From Crossaster papposus (taxonomy: Eukaryota; Echinodermata; Asteroidea; Velatida; Solasteridae), in assembly GCA_037893245.1 (NCBI GenBank), contig JBAIAA010000893.1, positions 186,001 to 250,000 on the forward strand: DNA of 64,000 nucleotides, given 5' to 3'. The notes under the pieces were generated by a model. The model ran no database searches. It was not told the origin of the DNA and saw only the letters and a list, made by a program, of their open reading frames with translations. Within the stretch, counting starts at the first letter, position 1, and the number at the start of each line of letters is the position of its first letter. A program made the translations under genes and the position numbers. Positions 35,220-44,765 of the stretch are shown here, one piece after another.

Positions 35220-36588
35220 CGTGAATCATCTACATGTACATGTATGCATGCATAATAAATTGTCAAATTCTAGAGCTCTGACTAAATATGTAACTAGTAA
35301 TATTGTACCATTTTGCAATAATAGGCAAGAATTACCAGCACTACACATTTTTGGAAATACAGTCGTGCAATTAACCACCTGTTTGGCCTTGAAAATGATT
35401 CACATTTTGTGGGTACCCTCAACTTTATCATAAATTTGGTAATTTGTTATAGCTACAAATTCTATAATTTATAGCTACAAATTCTCTAGGTTCTCAGCTT
35501 TAAAATGATGTATCATTTACAAACACACCCTATCTCGGGATTGAGTGATAAAACCCAGACAACCTAATTATGAGATAAACAGCTTTGAAGTTCAGAAAAG
35601 CGTATTATTTCTACACACAATTGTTTCACAAAATTGACAAAAAACACACTTCTAGGTGACGGATTATGTTCAAATTTGGGGTGATTGTAGATTAATAGTT
35701 CGTGATTCAGAAAAACCCAAAACCTAAAAATAGTGAAATCTACCTGAAAAGACTTCAGGAGTACATTGTAATAAAACACATTGTGCGACTTTGTCCGGGT
35801 TTCGTTGGAACAGGTCACATAATTATTATGGTCTCAACCAAACTTTGTGACAATAATCTTAGGGTAGAGGACTTCAGATGACTTGAGACATTTATGACTG
35901 GCTCTACAAAACGACGTGCACTATCATGTAATGGCCCGCTCAACGTTGAGAGGGTAAACATTTCATCAAAATAATACCTACAGTTTCAGGTTTCATTCAA
36001 AGAAATGTTGATTTTAATGAATAAAGTGCAACAAAAACCGACAATTCTGTGTGCATCGTTTTGTTGTAGTACAACAGAGCCGACTATTTCAAAGCCTGTT
36101 TCCGCAGTTGTGTAATTTGAACTTAAAGGAAGTAATCAATGTGTAACAATGTCATATCTCCAAAATGAGAAGGGCTATGGAGCTCTATTATATACCAAAT
36201 GAAAGCTTACATTGTGGGCTTTCCAACCATGTACAATATATAACTCAATTTCGAAACCTTTTTGAGGAGCCGGTTACATTGGAGGTCTAAGCTCAACTAG
36301 CATTCAAATGAGGTCATCGTGCCCTTACTAGAGAGGTTTCGCCTGCCAACAGATACAGTTAGCTTAACGGATACGTCATCAATTTTTGCGTATTTATGAC
36401 GTCACAGTTTCTCACTATCCGCTAGCCGTGTACAAGGCACGGATATCTCGCTTGCTACACCTACGTATAAAACGTGTACGAATAGCTAAACGTACGCGTA
36501 TCCGTTCGTATGCGAAACCTAGTAATTGACTGTGTAAATACTGTTAGCATGCCGATTTTTACCTGCTGTATTTGTTTCAATTGTGCAG
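35220..36588. other. No gene recognised; upstream of the receptor DNA-binding exons
   Basis: AT-rich, with a GC-richer palindromic-word stretch at 36410-36500 rich in ACGT and TACG. If the receptor has an internal promoter, this would be the place, but no TATA box or other firm element is visible. Confidence 0.35.
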
Positions 36589-36782
36589 ATCAGAATGAAC
36601 ATCAGAATGGTACGATAAGTTCGCTGGCCACCAGCAGCGAAGTCCTACAGAAGCCGGTGTCCACGCAACCGACGCAGACGTCCCCCATGCAGCCGCCACT
36701 ACAACAAAACTCCTGTTGCCTCGTGTGCGGCGATAAATCCTCCGGGTTCCATTACGGCGTCTTGGCCTGCGAAGGCTGCAAG
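36589..36782 (+). CDS. Receptor exon: N-terminal domain and zinc finger 1
   Basis: Preceded by a pyrimidine-rich stretch and TTGTGCAG, followed by GTAAGA. Encodes a Ser/Thr/Gln/Pro-rich A/B region and [15 protein letters not shown]...ACEGCK. The donor follows the Lys of CEGCK, so finger 1 ends exactly at the exon border, as in many nuclear receptor genes. Confidence 0.92.
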
Positions 36783-39700
36783 GTAAGATCTTCTACGTCT
36801 TGCCTTTAAACACATGCTTTTTCACACTAACTCCCTACCTAATTTTTCTTAAACATAACCTGAATCCCAGTGTTGTATTAGAGTCCCTGCAAGTCCTTTC
36901 ACAAGTCCAGTCTCAAGTCTTTTCATAAAACCAGTCGCAAGTAAACTGGATGAACAATGACAAAGGAATGCTGTTGTTAACAGTTCATTTAAATAGCTAT
37001 TGAGTTGGCTCATCTGATGGACTTGCAGGGACGCGATTACAACTCTGCTGAATCCTGCAAAATCCTGATGCATGACCCTTTCATTGGTCAAAACGTTACA
37101 CGCTATGACTGAGTCCATATATTATTAGTCCTAAATCACTCTGCAACACGCATAACGCCATATTAGGTGGAACGTATGCGTCAATCTCCATGTAAGGACA
37201 CGTGCGCGAGGCACATGTACCGGTATGTATAATAGCTGAAGGGGTGTTCCCCAAAACTCAAAGGTAAAATTGTTGAACCAAATGGTTGGACTTTTTGTTT
37301 AACTTGTTTTTTTTACTTTTTGACCAACAGGTACCGTATTCATACATGGGAATAAAAATGTGGTTGACCATTTGTAACCAGTTCGTGCTGGAGGACGTAT
37401 ACGTGCAAAGTTGTTCTCAGATTTAAAACGGATGACGCAAAAACACGTCACAAGCAAGGCCGGAAATATCTGTCGGCAGCGAGCAAAGTCGGAAATGCGT
37501 GGGTGTGCTTCCCCCGGTACCATCGGCCTGAACCCGCCTTGGATCGCGTTTTTGTTAAAAATAATCCCGCGCCTCGGTTCGGTGATGTTAAAATATTCCC
37601 TGCACGAACTGGTTAAACAAGTATGTTTAAAAACCGACTCAATTGTATAACCTTATTAAACTGATGTTTTTTTTATTTTTATAAACATCAGGGGTTTTTC
37701 CGGAGGAGCAGTAAACGTGACAAAGAATACACGTGTCGCCACGGCAATGGACACTGCACAATAGGTCGGATGAATAGAAACCGGTGTCAGCACTGCCGTT
37801 TCAAGAAATGCCTGGCTGTGGGGATGTCAAGAGAAGGTAATTGTAAGAGTAAGACCCTTTTTTATTTTCTCCTCGTTTTGTCCTAGTTGTTGTTTTGTTT
37901 TTGTTTTTGTTTATTTTCGTCTCCATCCTTTGTTACATCCTGCATCCTGATTTCACAGAGAGCTGCTCAGCACAAACACAATAGCTTAGCGTGAAAATAT
38001 ATTTTCTTCAAAACAAAACAGGGTTTCAAATCAATTTGTCAGTTTGTCCGCATATTTATACTCTGCGTAAAAGCAAACGTGAATTTGTAACATCGGGGCA
38101 ATTTTTTGCAGTACGAATTTGCAAAAGTTGAACATATTTTAACTCCGACAAATTTGTGGATGCTTTTGAATGCTTTGTGACGTCAAATTTGTATGGAAAT
38201 TGCTTTTGCGTGAAGTATGACCTGGCTTTTAGTGTGTGTTTCCTTAGATCGGTGAATGAAAACATATATCATGATTTGTAAGACCTTTTTGATTGAAAGT
38301 CACAATGTTTCTCTTGTTTTTGCCTCCTTGCCCAATACCCCTACCGAATTAGCTGTGAGATACGGTCGCGTCCCGCAACGCACGAAGGTCAAAGGTGGCT
38401 CGGGCGCCACGTCCACGGCACGCAAGAAGAGCACGGACTCCGAGTACGGCGTCAGCGACGGCGACGACATTCCGCACTTACCCCACCACCAGCCGCCGCC
38501 CATGAACGGGCAGGTCACGGCCTACGACCTGAGCGTGGTGCCTCCTGGGGGTGACAATCTACGCTTGAAACAGGCGGAGATGTACGACCTGGTCAGCACG
38601 GTGTCCTACGCCTTCCGCATGACCTGCATGTACAGCCCCAACAATGCACCCTATCTCAGAGATTTTGCTTTCACTCAGGTGAGAGAAAGAAGAGAAAGAA
38701 AAAAAAGGAATCTAAAATCTAGGATGCTTGAGAGCCAAATAAAGGGCTTTTCCAGTTTTGTAGAGTGCAATGACCTTGTGGTTTGGAGCATTGAATTTGT
38801 GGTCTGCAGGGTAATTCTGCAGGTTGTGGGTTCGAGTCCAGCCTGGGGTTATAGGGCGTGTGCCCTTGAGCAAGGTACTTTGTCGCTCATTGCTTCTCTA
38901 GTTTGGTAATTTTGGGCTCAAGGTAATGGAATAATGATTGACTGTTAAGGTGTACTTGTCCGATTTTGTTAGGGGGCCACCTTGTATAATGGTGGTTCAT
39001 CCAATCACATTCGCACAGCTTCAATACGTTCGTGTATTCCTACTTTTCTTTTCTTCCTTCGATCTTTCAGGACAACTGCCAGCTCTCAACGACGAGCAAC
39101 GGCGACAGCCTAAACATGCTAGGCCGGCGGACGTGGCTCCAGTTGGCTGAGCTTCTGGACCAGGCCGTCAGCGGCCAGGTGGAGTTTGCCAAGGCTATCC
39201 CCGGCTTCCGCAACCTCTCCCAAGACGACCAGCTTTTGCTCCTCAAGGCCAGCTTCTTCGAGCTCTGGGTCATACGGGTGTCGCCTCTAGTCATGGCCCT
39301 GAGCCCCCAGAGCAACGGGTACTTGTCTGGAGGAGGGATGGGGGTCACGGATCACCAGGGACACCACCAGCAGCAGCAGCAGCAGCCGGCAGCCATAGCA
39401 GGCAGCCCAACTGGCAACTCTCTGCTCTGGCAGCAGCTCAGCCAGCTTCTGTCGCAGGACCTGTTTGGGATGATGTCCACGTTCGCGCACGAGATGAACC
39501 AGCTGTTTCTGCTGGAAACGGAAGTCTCGCTGTTTGCCGCCTCGCTGCTGACAGCCAGAGGTGACTTCAAATTTTGCCAAAGTTTACCTAGTCCCTTGGG
39601 GTTTGTTTGCCGAATTATAAGTTTAGAAAGTGTACCCACAATGTTGCTAAGAAAAATTTGGGCGTGATTTCTGGCGTTATGGCATTATGGGTTTAGGACT

Positions 39701-40141
39701 TCCGACTAGCGCCCTCGAACAAAGATGCCAACATAGTGCAAGATACGGTAGATCTGTTGGTAGAGCACTGGTACGATATTCCAGAGATCGCAGGTTTAAA
39801 TCCCGCTTCTGCTCCCGTTTTTCTTCTTTTTTCCCACTTTAACAAGTTTAAATTTTTATTTATTATTTTTTTTGCTGGCAGATATCCCAGGCTTGGCCAA
39901 CCCGACCCTAGTCGCGGAGCTTCAGGACCAGCTTTTCGAAGCGCTACGCATCCAAGTAGAAGGAAACCATCCCCCCAGCAACCCACCATTCATTAGCACA
40001 CTGGTCAACAAGGTGCACGTCCTGCGGCGAATCGGCGCGATGCACCGCGACTACGTCCTGGGTTGCGCGCAACGCTGGCCGGACCTCTGCGCCAGCCTCC
40101 CGGCCCTCTACGCCGAAATGATGGACATAAGTATGCAGTGA
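36589..40141 (+). CDS. NR1-type nuclear receptor (Rev-erb/E75/ROR-related), spliced gene
   Basis: Exons at 36589-36782, 37692-37836, 38353-38678, 39071-39560 and 39882-40141 join in frame across GT-AG introns. With the candidate first exon the protein would be 476 residues, and I number it so. The DNA-binding domain spans about residues 49-119. Finger 1 has Cys49, 52, 66 and 69 with P-box CEGCKG, and finger 2 has Cys85, 92, 102 and 105. The extension [10 protein letters not shown] is Rev-erb/E75-like. The ligand-binding domain runs from about 190 to 476. It includes [20 protein letters not shown], the NR signature region of helices 3-5, then a Gln/Gly/His-rich insert and DIPGL. Helix 11 has AMHRDY, and a final AF-2 motif LYAEMM (466-471) fits the rule of two hydrophobic residues, x, Glu, two hydrophobic. 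Role by family: a nuclear, probably ligand-responsive transcription factor. The subgroup is uncertain because it mixes Rev-erb/E75 and ROR features. Confidence 0.9.
36826..37130. mobile_element. TTAACCCTAAC-family copy split by a GTCGAGTCCC MITE
   Basis: 36826-36870 (ACTAACTCCCTACCTAATTT, ACATAACCTGAATCC) matches the left part of the element at 19965. It is interrupted by 36871-37043, a third GTTGTATTAGAGTCCCTGCA...GGGACGCGATTACAAC element, after which CTGAATCCTGCAAAATCCTG resumes. The order shows which element came later. All lies within receptor intron between fingers 1 and 2. Confidence 0.7.
37374..37616 (-). mobile_element. TTAACCAGTTCGCG MITE, copy 3
   Basis: GTAACCAGTTCGTGCTGGAG at the left (first base of TTAA changed), GCACGAACTGGTTAA at the right, and the shared CACGTCACAAGCAAGGCCGG interior. 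It lies in the intron between the two zinc-finger exons. Confidence 0.8.
37692..37836 (+). CDS. Receptor exon: zinc finger 2
   Basis: AG at 37690-37691 precedes GGG TTT TTC CGG, giving [15 protein letters not shown], and the exon ends after ATG TCA AGA GAA G before GTAATT (phase 1). It was too short to appear as a long open frame. The D-box holds six residues (RHGNGH) between the first two cysteines, where most NR1 receptors have five. Confidence 0.92.
38353..38678 (+). CDS. Receptor exon: DBD extension, hinge and helix 1
   Basis: Entered after a pyrimidine-rich stretch and TTAG, it begins (G)CT GTG AGA TAC for [10 protein letters not shown]. It continues with a basic/Ser hinge ([19 protein letters not shown]), a His/Pro run (HLPHHQPPP) and [20 protein letters not shown], probably helix 1, then ends FTQ before GTGAGA. 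The exon is GC-rich compared with its introns. Confidence 0.9.
38759..38905 (+). repeat. tRNA-derived SINE, copy A2, in a receptor intron
   Basis: CCTTGTGGTTTGGAGCATTG, GTTGTGGGTTCGAGTCCAGC (box B) and GCCCTTGAGCAAGGTACTTT are in the same order as the copy at 13578. Confidence 0.75.
39071..39560 (+). CDS. Receptor exon: ligand-binding domain helices 3 to about 8
   Basis: TTTCAG precedes GAC AAC TGC and the exon ends ACA GCC AGA G before GTGACT (phase 1). It contains [16 protein letters not shown] and the [15 protein letters not shown] stretch. A low-complexity insert follows (about residues 305-345, with a six-Gln run) where most receptors have a short beta-turn. Then comes [15 protein letters not shown]...[12 protein letters not shown], comparable with Rev-erb helices 7-8. 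Confidence 0.92.
39736..39815 (+). repeat. tRNA-like sequence (SINE or tRNA pseudogene)
   Basis: GTTGGTAGAGCACTGG gives a D-arm-like stretch and GCAGGTTTAAATCCCGCTTC a T-arm-like box B. The acceptor ends do not pair well, so it is not a working tRNA gene. It lies in the last receptor intron. Confidence 0.5.
39882..40141 (+). CDS. Receptor last exon: helices 9-12 with AF-2
   Basis: Entered after TTTGCTGGCAG, it starts (G)AT ATC CCA GGC, giving DIPGL. Helix 11 contains [19 protein letters not shown] and helix 12 ALYAEMMDI. The stop TGA is at 40139-40141, five residues after the AF-2 core, so there is no F domain. The AF-2 Glu is present, unlike in Rev-erbs, which lack helix 12. Confidence 0.93.
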
Positions 40142-40279
40142 CCCAAAGCCACCAATGACTACTTCGGCGGGATTGGCAAACCAAAAAGGTCTCTCTTTTT
40201 TTTATGGTGTTCTTGCAAAAAACAAAACAAATGGTTATTTGTCAGTCGTTAATAACGAATGTCGCAGTGTGAGGATATC

Positions 40280-40498
40280 TCAACCAGTTCACGCCGGGAT
40301 TAGTTCGACATTGATCAGAACCAGGAGGCAGGATTGAGACGGGTTCAGGCCAGCATCTGTGACTAGTACACCCTGATGTTTCCAGCCTTTGCTCTCTGCG
40401 AGACGGTCGCTAACGGATATTTCCGGCCTTGCCTCTGATGTGTTTATCCGTCATCCGTCTTGAAGTCGTGTACACCTCCTCCGACGCGAACTGGTTAA
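40280..40498 (+). mobile_element. TTAACCAGTTCGCG MITE, copy 4, in the receptor 3' region
   Basis: TCAACCAGTTCACGCCGGGA at the left and CCGACGCGAACTGGTTAA at the right. The interior is shortened and diverged. It starts 139 bp after the receptor stop codon and would be in the 3' UTR. Confidence 0.75.
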
Positions 40499-43400
40499 AG
40501 GAATCTTGGATCAGGCTATTTTTTAAAGCATGCGTGTGTCAAGGTTTTCTGATGCTAAAAATTACGGTGGTTACAACTATTGGCGTAAGTGACCTGTGTT
40601 GCCATTTTTACAGAGTGCTGCCTTTTTTTGGAGATGGTCCGAAAAAAGAAAAGTGGCAACTCGGTATAGGAGCATTTAATACAACCTTTCAAACACAATG
40701 TTTCGTCTGTGAAATTAATGTACAACTAATGAATGTTCATGAGTACGTTGGTAAGAATATTTTTATGAGGTGACAGATGGCATAGTTCTATTCCACTTGG
40801 CTTTGCCTCGTGGAATAGAACATGCTATCTCTCACCGAATGAAATTCTTTCCATCGCACGGAAGTTAAACATTTATTTTTTGTTTTATACAACGCCTGAA
40901 TAAATTCTCGTCATCTGGTTGGTAACTTGTAAACTGGTGTTCACATCAATGTAAGAAACATGTAGTAACACTAATAGCTGGTGGAACACGTTCAATGCAT
41001 TTTATTCAAGTTAAAAACTGTTCAGAATTATTATAAACTGTCTCACAAATTCAGAACTTCCAGTAACCAATTACTGAACTTTCACAAGAAATCTTATCTT
41101 AATTTTTTTTTTTTTTTTTTTTTTTTATCAATGCGCGCGCATCGTTTGATAGAACCATGTGATAGAACATTTTGGGCGGTGCGGGTTCGCGTCGTGTGAT
41201 TGGTCGAATAATTCAATGCACGTGATCGACGATCCACCAATCGGATGGCGAGGATTTATTCAGGTGTTATATAATATCTTTTGTCACACGCCTGTTGTAC
41301 AGATATTGTGCTGGATATCACTCCACTCGTAAAATATTTGCAAAAAAAATCGTGGGCTTAACTGACTCAACCAATAACTAAAAAAAAAAAAAAAAAAAAA
41401 TGCCAAACCCGTCAAGGAAGTTTAAAAAGTTGTGAATATTTTTTTTTTTTTTTGCAATTTTATTTGCTCGTGCATATGGAATATTTACGCACGGATAAAA
41501 AGACAAATATAAATATATATCATTACGGCAGGGATTTTATTCTTTGTGAATAGTTGTTATTCACAATTTTGTGTTACTGTTTGGTAACGAAAGCAGTAAC
41601 GTAGCTTAGAAGTACAGTATGTGAACGTGTAAAATGTAAGTTGGGTACATTATAGAGAACTAATAGGAACTTTGGCATTTAGGGATCAATGTCAGCCATC
41701 TTGGTCTTGTTCCCTGAAGCCTCTATGAACACTGTCAATATAAGGTTGATGATACTAGACTCAAGTCTGGAAAGCAAGGAGCCCTTCCATTTTTTTTTTA
41801 AATTGAATTATTTATCCCAATGAGTAAGTTTGTGGCCTAAGGTACGGTACCATAGAAGGAGATGAGCTATACAGTTTTTCATTTTAAACTGAATTTGCGT
41901 GTAGTTCAACTTATTACGCAGAAAATATTGACAAGGGTCACACACTATCAACGGGGCCTACTAGACTGATCTTCAAAAACAGCTACGGGAAAAAATGTAA
42001 ATTTTTGGAAGCTGACAAGAAGGGTGCTCTTCTACCAGGACAATGCATCCACATCGTCTCACACGTCCACAATTTACTATTGCTACCACCCAGAAATGTG
42101 GATTCAAACTGGTCGAACACCCGCCCTATTCTCAGTAGTTGGCCCCCTCTTTTGGCAGAACCCCTTTACAATTGTCACCTAATGTCCTCTTTAACCATAC
42201 ATGATAGGTTTTCATTGAAACAACATGCTGCAGCCTGTTCCATGCATTCAAACAGCTAAGGCTTTTATTACCATTAGTGCACTGCCGTGACAATCCGTAG
42301 CCACAGACAAAAAATGTTGTTCGCTCCAGACATGGCTTTGACCATTTGTATACAAAATAATTAATGGGCATTATTAATAAATACCTAAACCATGTAAATG
42401 TTATTACAGAATTACACAAATGTGTAGCCATCGATGTAGATACAAATAAATGCACCATAGTTAGGTAACTCTCATGAATGTTACTTTTTCTTCTAAAATC
42501 AGTTTTTTTGTTCTGCTTTTTTTTTTTTTTAATTGTATAAAGTTGGCGGGCTTTTAAAAGAAATGCATTAACGTTTGCAATAATTTGTTTGTCAAAAAGG
42601 TTGTTTACACAAAAATTGTCTCGGATTTTTAACGGTTCTCTAAATTCCTTTAAAATATCATCCAAATGAATTTGTTCTTGTGCACGGCCAAAACCTTCAA
42701 ACCAATAGCATTCAACTGACGATAATTGTCAAAAGTTTGCATCATTCTGGAGAAAATATATGTGTGTCAAAATATCCCCACTTCATGGACTTGTTTCCCA
42801 TTTGTTCCTCAATTTTGTGTTTAAAAACAAAAATAACCAACCAACGATGCAAAAGACTTTCAAAACCATAACATTAATATGCAATATTTTTTGTTAAAAC
42901 CTGCCATTTGTCAACCACGACGGCTTAAAATTATGCAGTTTAGGCACCCCATACAAAATAATGCTCAAAATATATAAAACTAAAATAATAAATGAAGGTC
43001 TATATTAGGGCACACTAAAACAATAAACTAGGAGGTTTTTTTGTTTGTTTTTTGTTTTAATGTAGCTTTGTTAGGCTTGCTGTCTTGTGTAGTGCGTTTC
43101 TCGTCTGGGCATATATAGCGCATGCTCGCTTATGTCGTACGACGTCATTAAACCAGTATGCTGAAATATCCAATCATAAAAGTTTGTAGAGAGCAGTATT
43201 GTATGCATTAATTGACACCTTGGAGTATATTCCAAGTAGTGTAAAAACAAGCAGTAACTTTTATATAATTTTTTTTATTATTATTTTTTTATTTTTTATT
43301 TTTTATTTTTTATTTTGAGTTTGATTTAATAACAAACACACCCTTTACTGTTCGTGATGTAATAATCCATTTTGTTATTTCAACTGCACATGTGCAGAAT

Positions 43401-43821
43401 GATATTGGGTCAGGGGTCATTCGGAAAAACTGAGGTGCACGTATGAACACGCGAGACAGTCGCACGACGCACACACGTTCGCAATTAACTCAAATTGCGC
43501 GCAACATCGCATCAGCTATTTTATCACGAATAACCTTTGACCTGGACCAAATCTCAGGACAACAATTTGTTGCTACAAATATGTGCTGAATTCATGACGT
43601 GAACACGGTTGTGAACATCCCACTTACAAAGAAAAGAAGCGAGCAAAGGTGTCGAAATGTCGACAACGAAATTGCAGTGGACCTTTGGGGACTCTCTCTA
43701 GTGGGATATTCACCTCATCTGTAGAGTTTTCAAATGTTTGCAATGACCTACCCTGGATCATATTATATTATTGTTTTCTTTGTGGGGGGGGTGTTAAAAT
43801 TGTAAAATACACAACACATCG
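40499..43821. other. Receptor 3' region and intergenic DNA, no further gene recognised
   Basis: AT-rich with poly(T)/(A) tracts (41104-41126, 41381-41400). Several AATAAA words occur, none decisive as a polyadenylation signal. A 177-codon minus-strand frame at 42132-42665 shows no domain that I recognise and has a Lys-rich part made by a poly(T) tract. Confidence 0.4.
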
Positions 43822-44069
43822 TTAACCAGTTCGCGCCGGGATTATTTTAACATCACCGAGCCGAGGCGCGGGATTATTTTTAACGAAACTCGATCTGAGG
43901 CGGGTTCAGGCTGATGGTACCGAGAAGCACACCCACGCATTTCCGGCCTTGCTCGCTGCTGACAGACATTTCCGGCCTTGCTTGTGACGTGTTTATGCGT
44001 TATCCGTTTTTAATCTGAGGAAAACTTTGCGTTTATATACATGTACGTCCTCCGGCGCGAACTGGTTAA
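43822..44069 (+). mobile_element. TTAACCAGTTCGCG MITE, copy 5 (best preserved)
   Basis: TTAACCAGTTCGCGCCGGGA at the left and TCCGGCGCGAACTGGTTAA at the right, with perfect TTAA at both ends. The TTTCCGGCCTTGCT motif is duplicated inside. Confidence 0.9.
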
Positions 44070-44537
44070 AGACCTGTACTGAATGTTGTTACTTTGTTCT
44101 ATGCCTTGATCACATCTGCTACCTCATATTTTTGTAATGGGCCAAAACAATTATCTGCTTAATTTGGAAAAAGAAATTATAAAATCAAAACTAATATGCT
44201 TTTCTTTATTTCAATACCGGTTGTAAGTTTGGGAAAGTTTACAAAATCACTTTTGCATCTCGGGATTTTTACTCTAAATTTTGTTACCGATTTGGCTTAT
44301 TAATGGCAATTATTATGTGCAGTGGCTTTAGTATCTCAGGGTTTCCATAGCAACGTTCTCTCCACCTGTGTGTGTGAAGTCTACTGATTGGAGGAAGTTA
44401 TCATGTGATCCAGTATCAGGGCCAATCAGAAGTGGTCTTATAAATATTTTCATTTTTCTCTACCGGTTTACAAAGTGTGCACAGTGTGACTATTATAATT
44501 TTGTCATTGGTTAGTAGTATTATTTTTTTTTTTTTTT

Positions 44538-44765
44538 TCGGACAAAACAACAACATGGATTCCTTTGAAGCCTACAGAAATTTGCGCAAAGGCTGTAGAG
44601 AGAAGACAATGAGAAGAAGTTACAGTTTTAGAGGTGGGAGAAAAACCCCAGAAGAGACTGAAAACCCAATCCACATATTGGCCCAGGCGGGATTTGAACC
44701 CGGGTCACAGCGGTGGAAGGCGAGGAAAGAACCGCTATGCCAACCTGACAACCCCAAAATGTTTT
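44538..44765 (-). repeat. tRNA-derived SINE, family B, copy 1
   Basis: On the minus strand it reads GTTGTCAGGTTGGCATAGCG, then GACCCGGGTTCAAATCCCGC (box B), then a body with TGGGCCAATATGTGGATTGG, ACCTCTAAAACTGTAACTTC and TCATTGTCTTCTCTCTACAG. The body recurs at 60430-60712. Confidence 0.8.

Noticed and set aside
38679-38909. Reading frame continuing past the receptor hinge exon
   Set aside because: It passes a consensus GTGAGA donor into intron and SINE sequence; the protein homology resumes at 39071.
39067-39639. Three minus-strand frames opposite the ligand-binding exon
   Set aside because: Shadow frames opposite a GC-rich coding exon.
42132-42665. 177-codon minus-strand frame
   Set aside because: No convincing domain or splice context; a Lys run comes from a poly(T) tract. 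I considered a decayed LINE piece but saw no reverse transcriptase motif.
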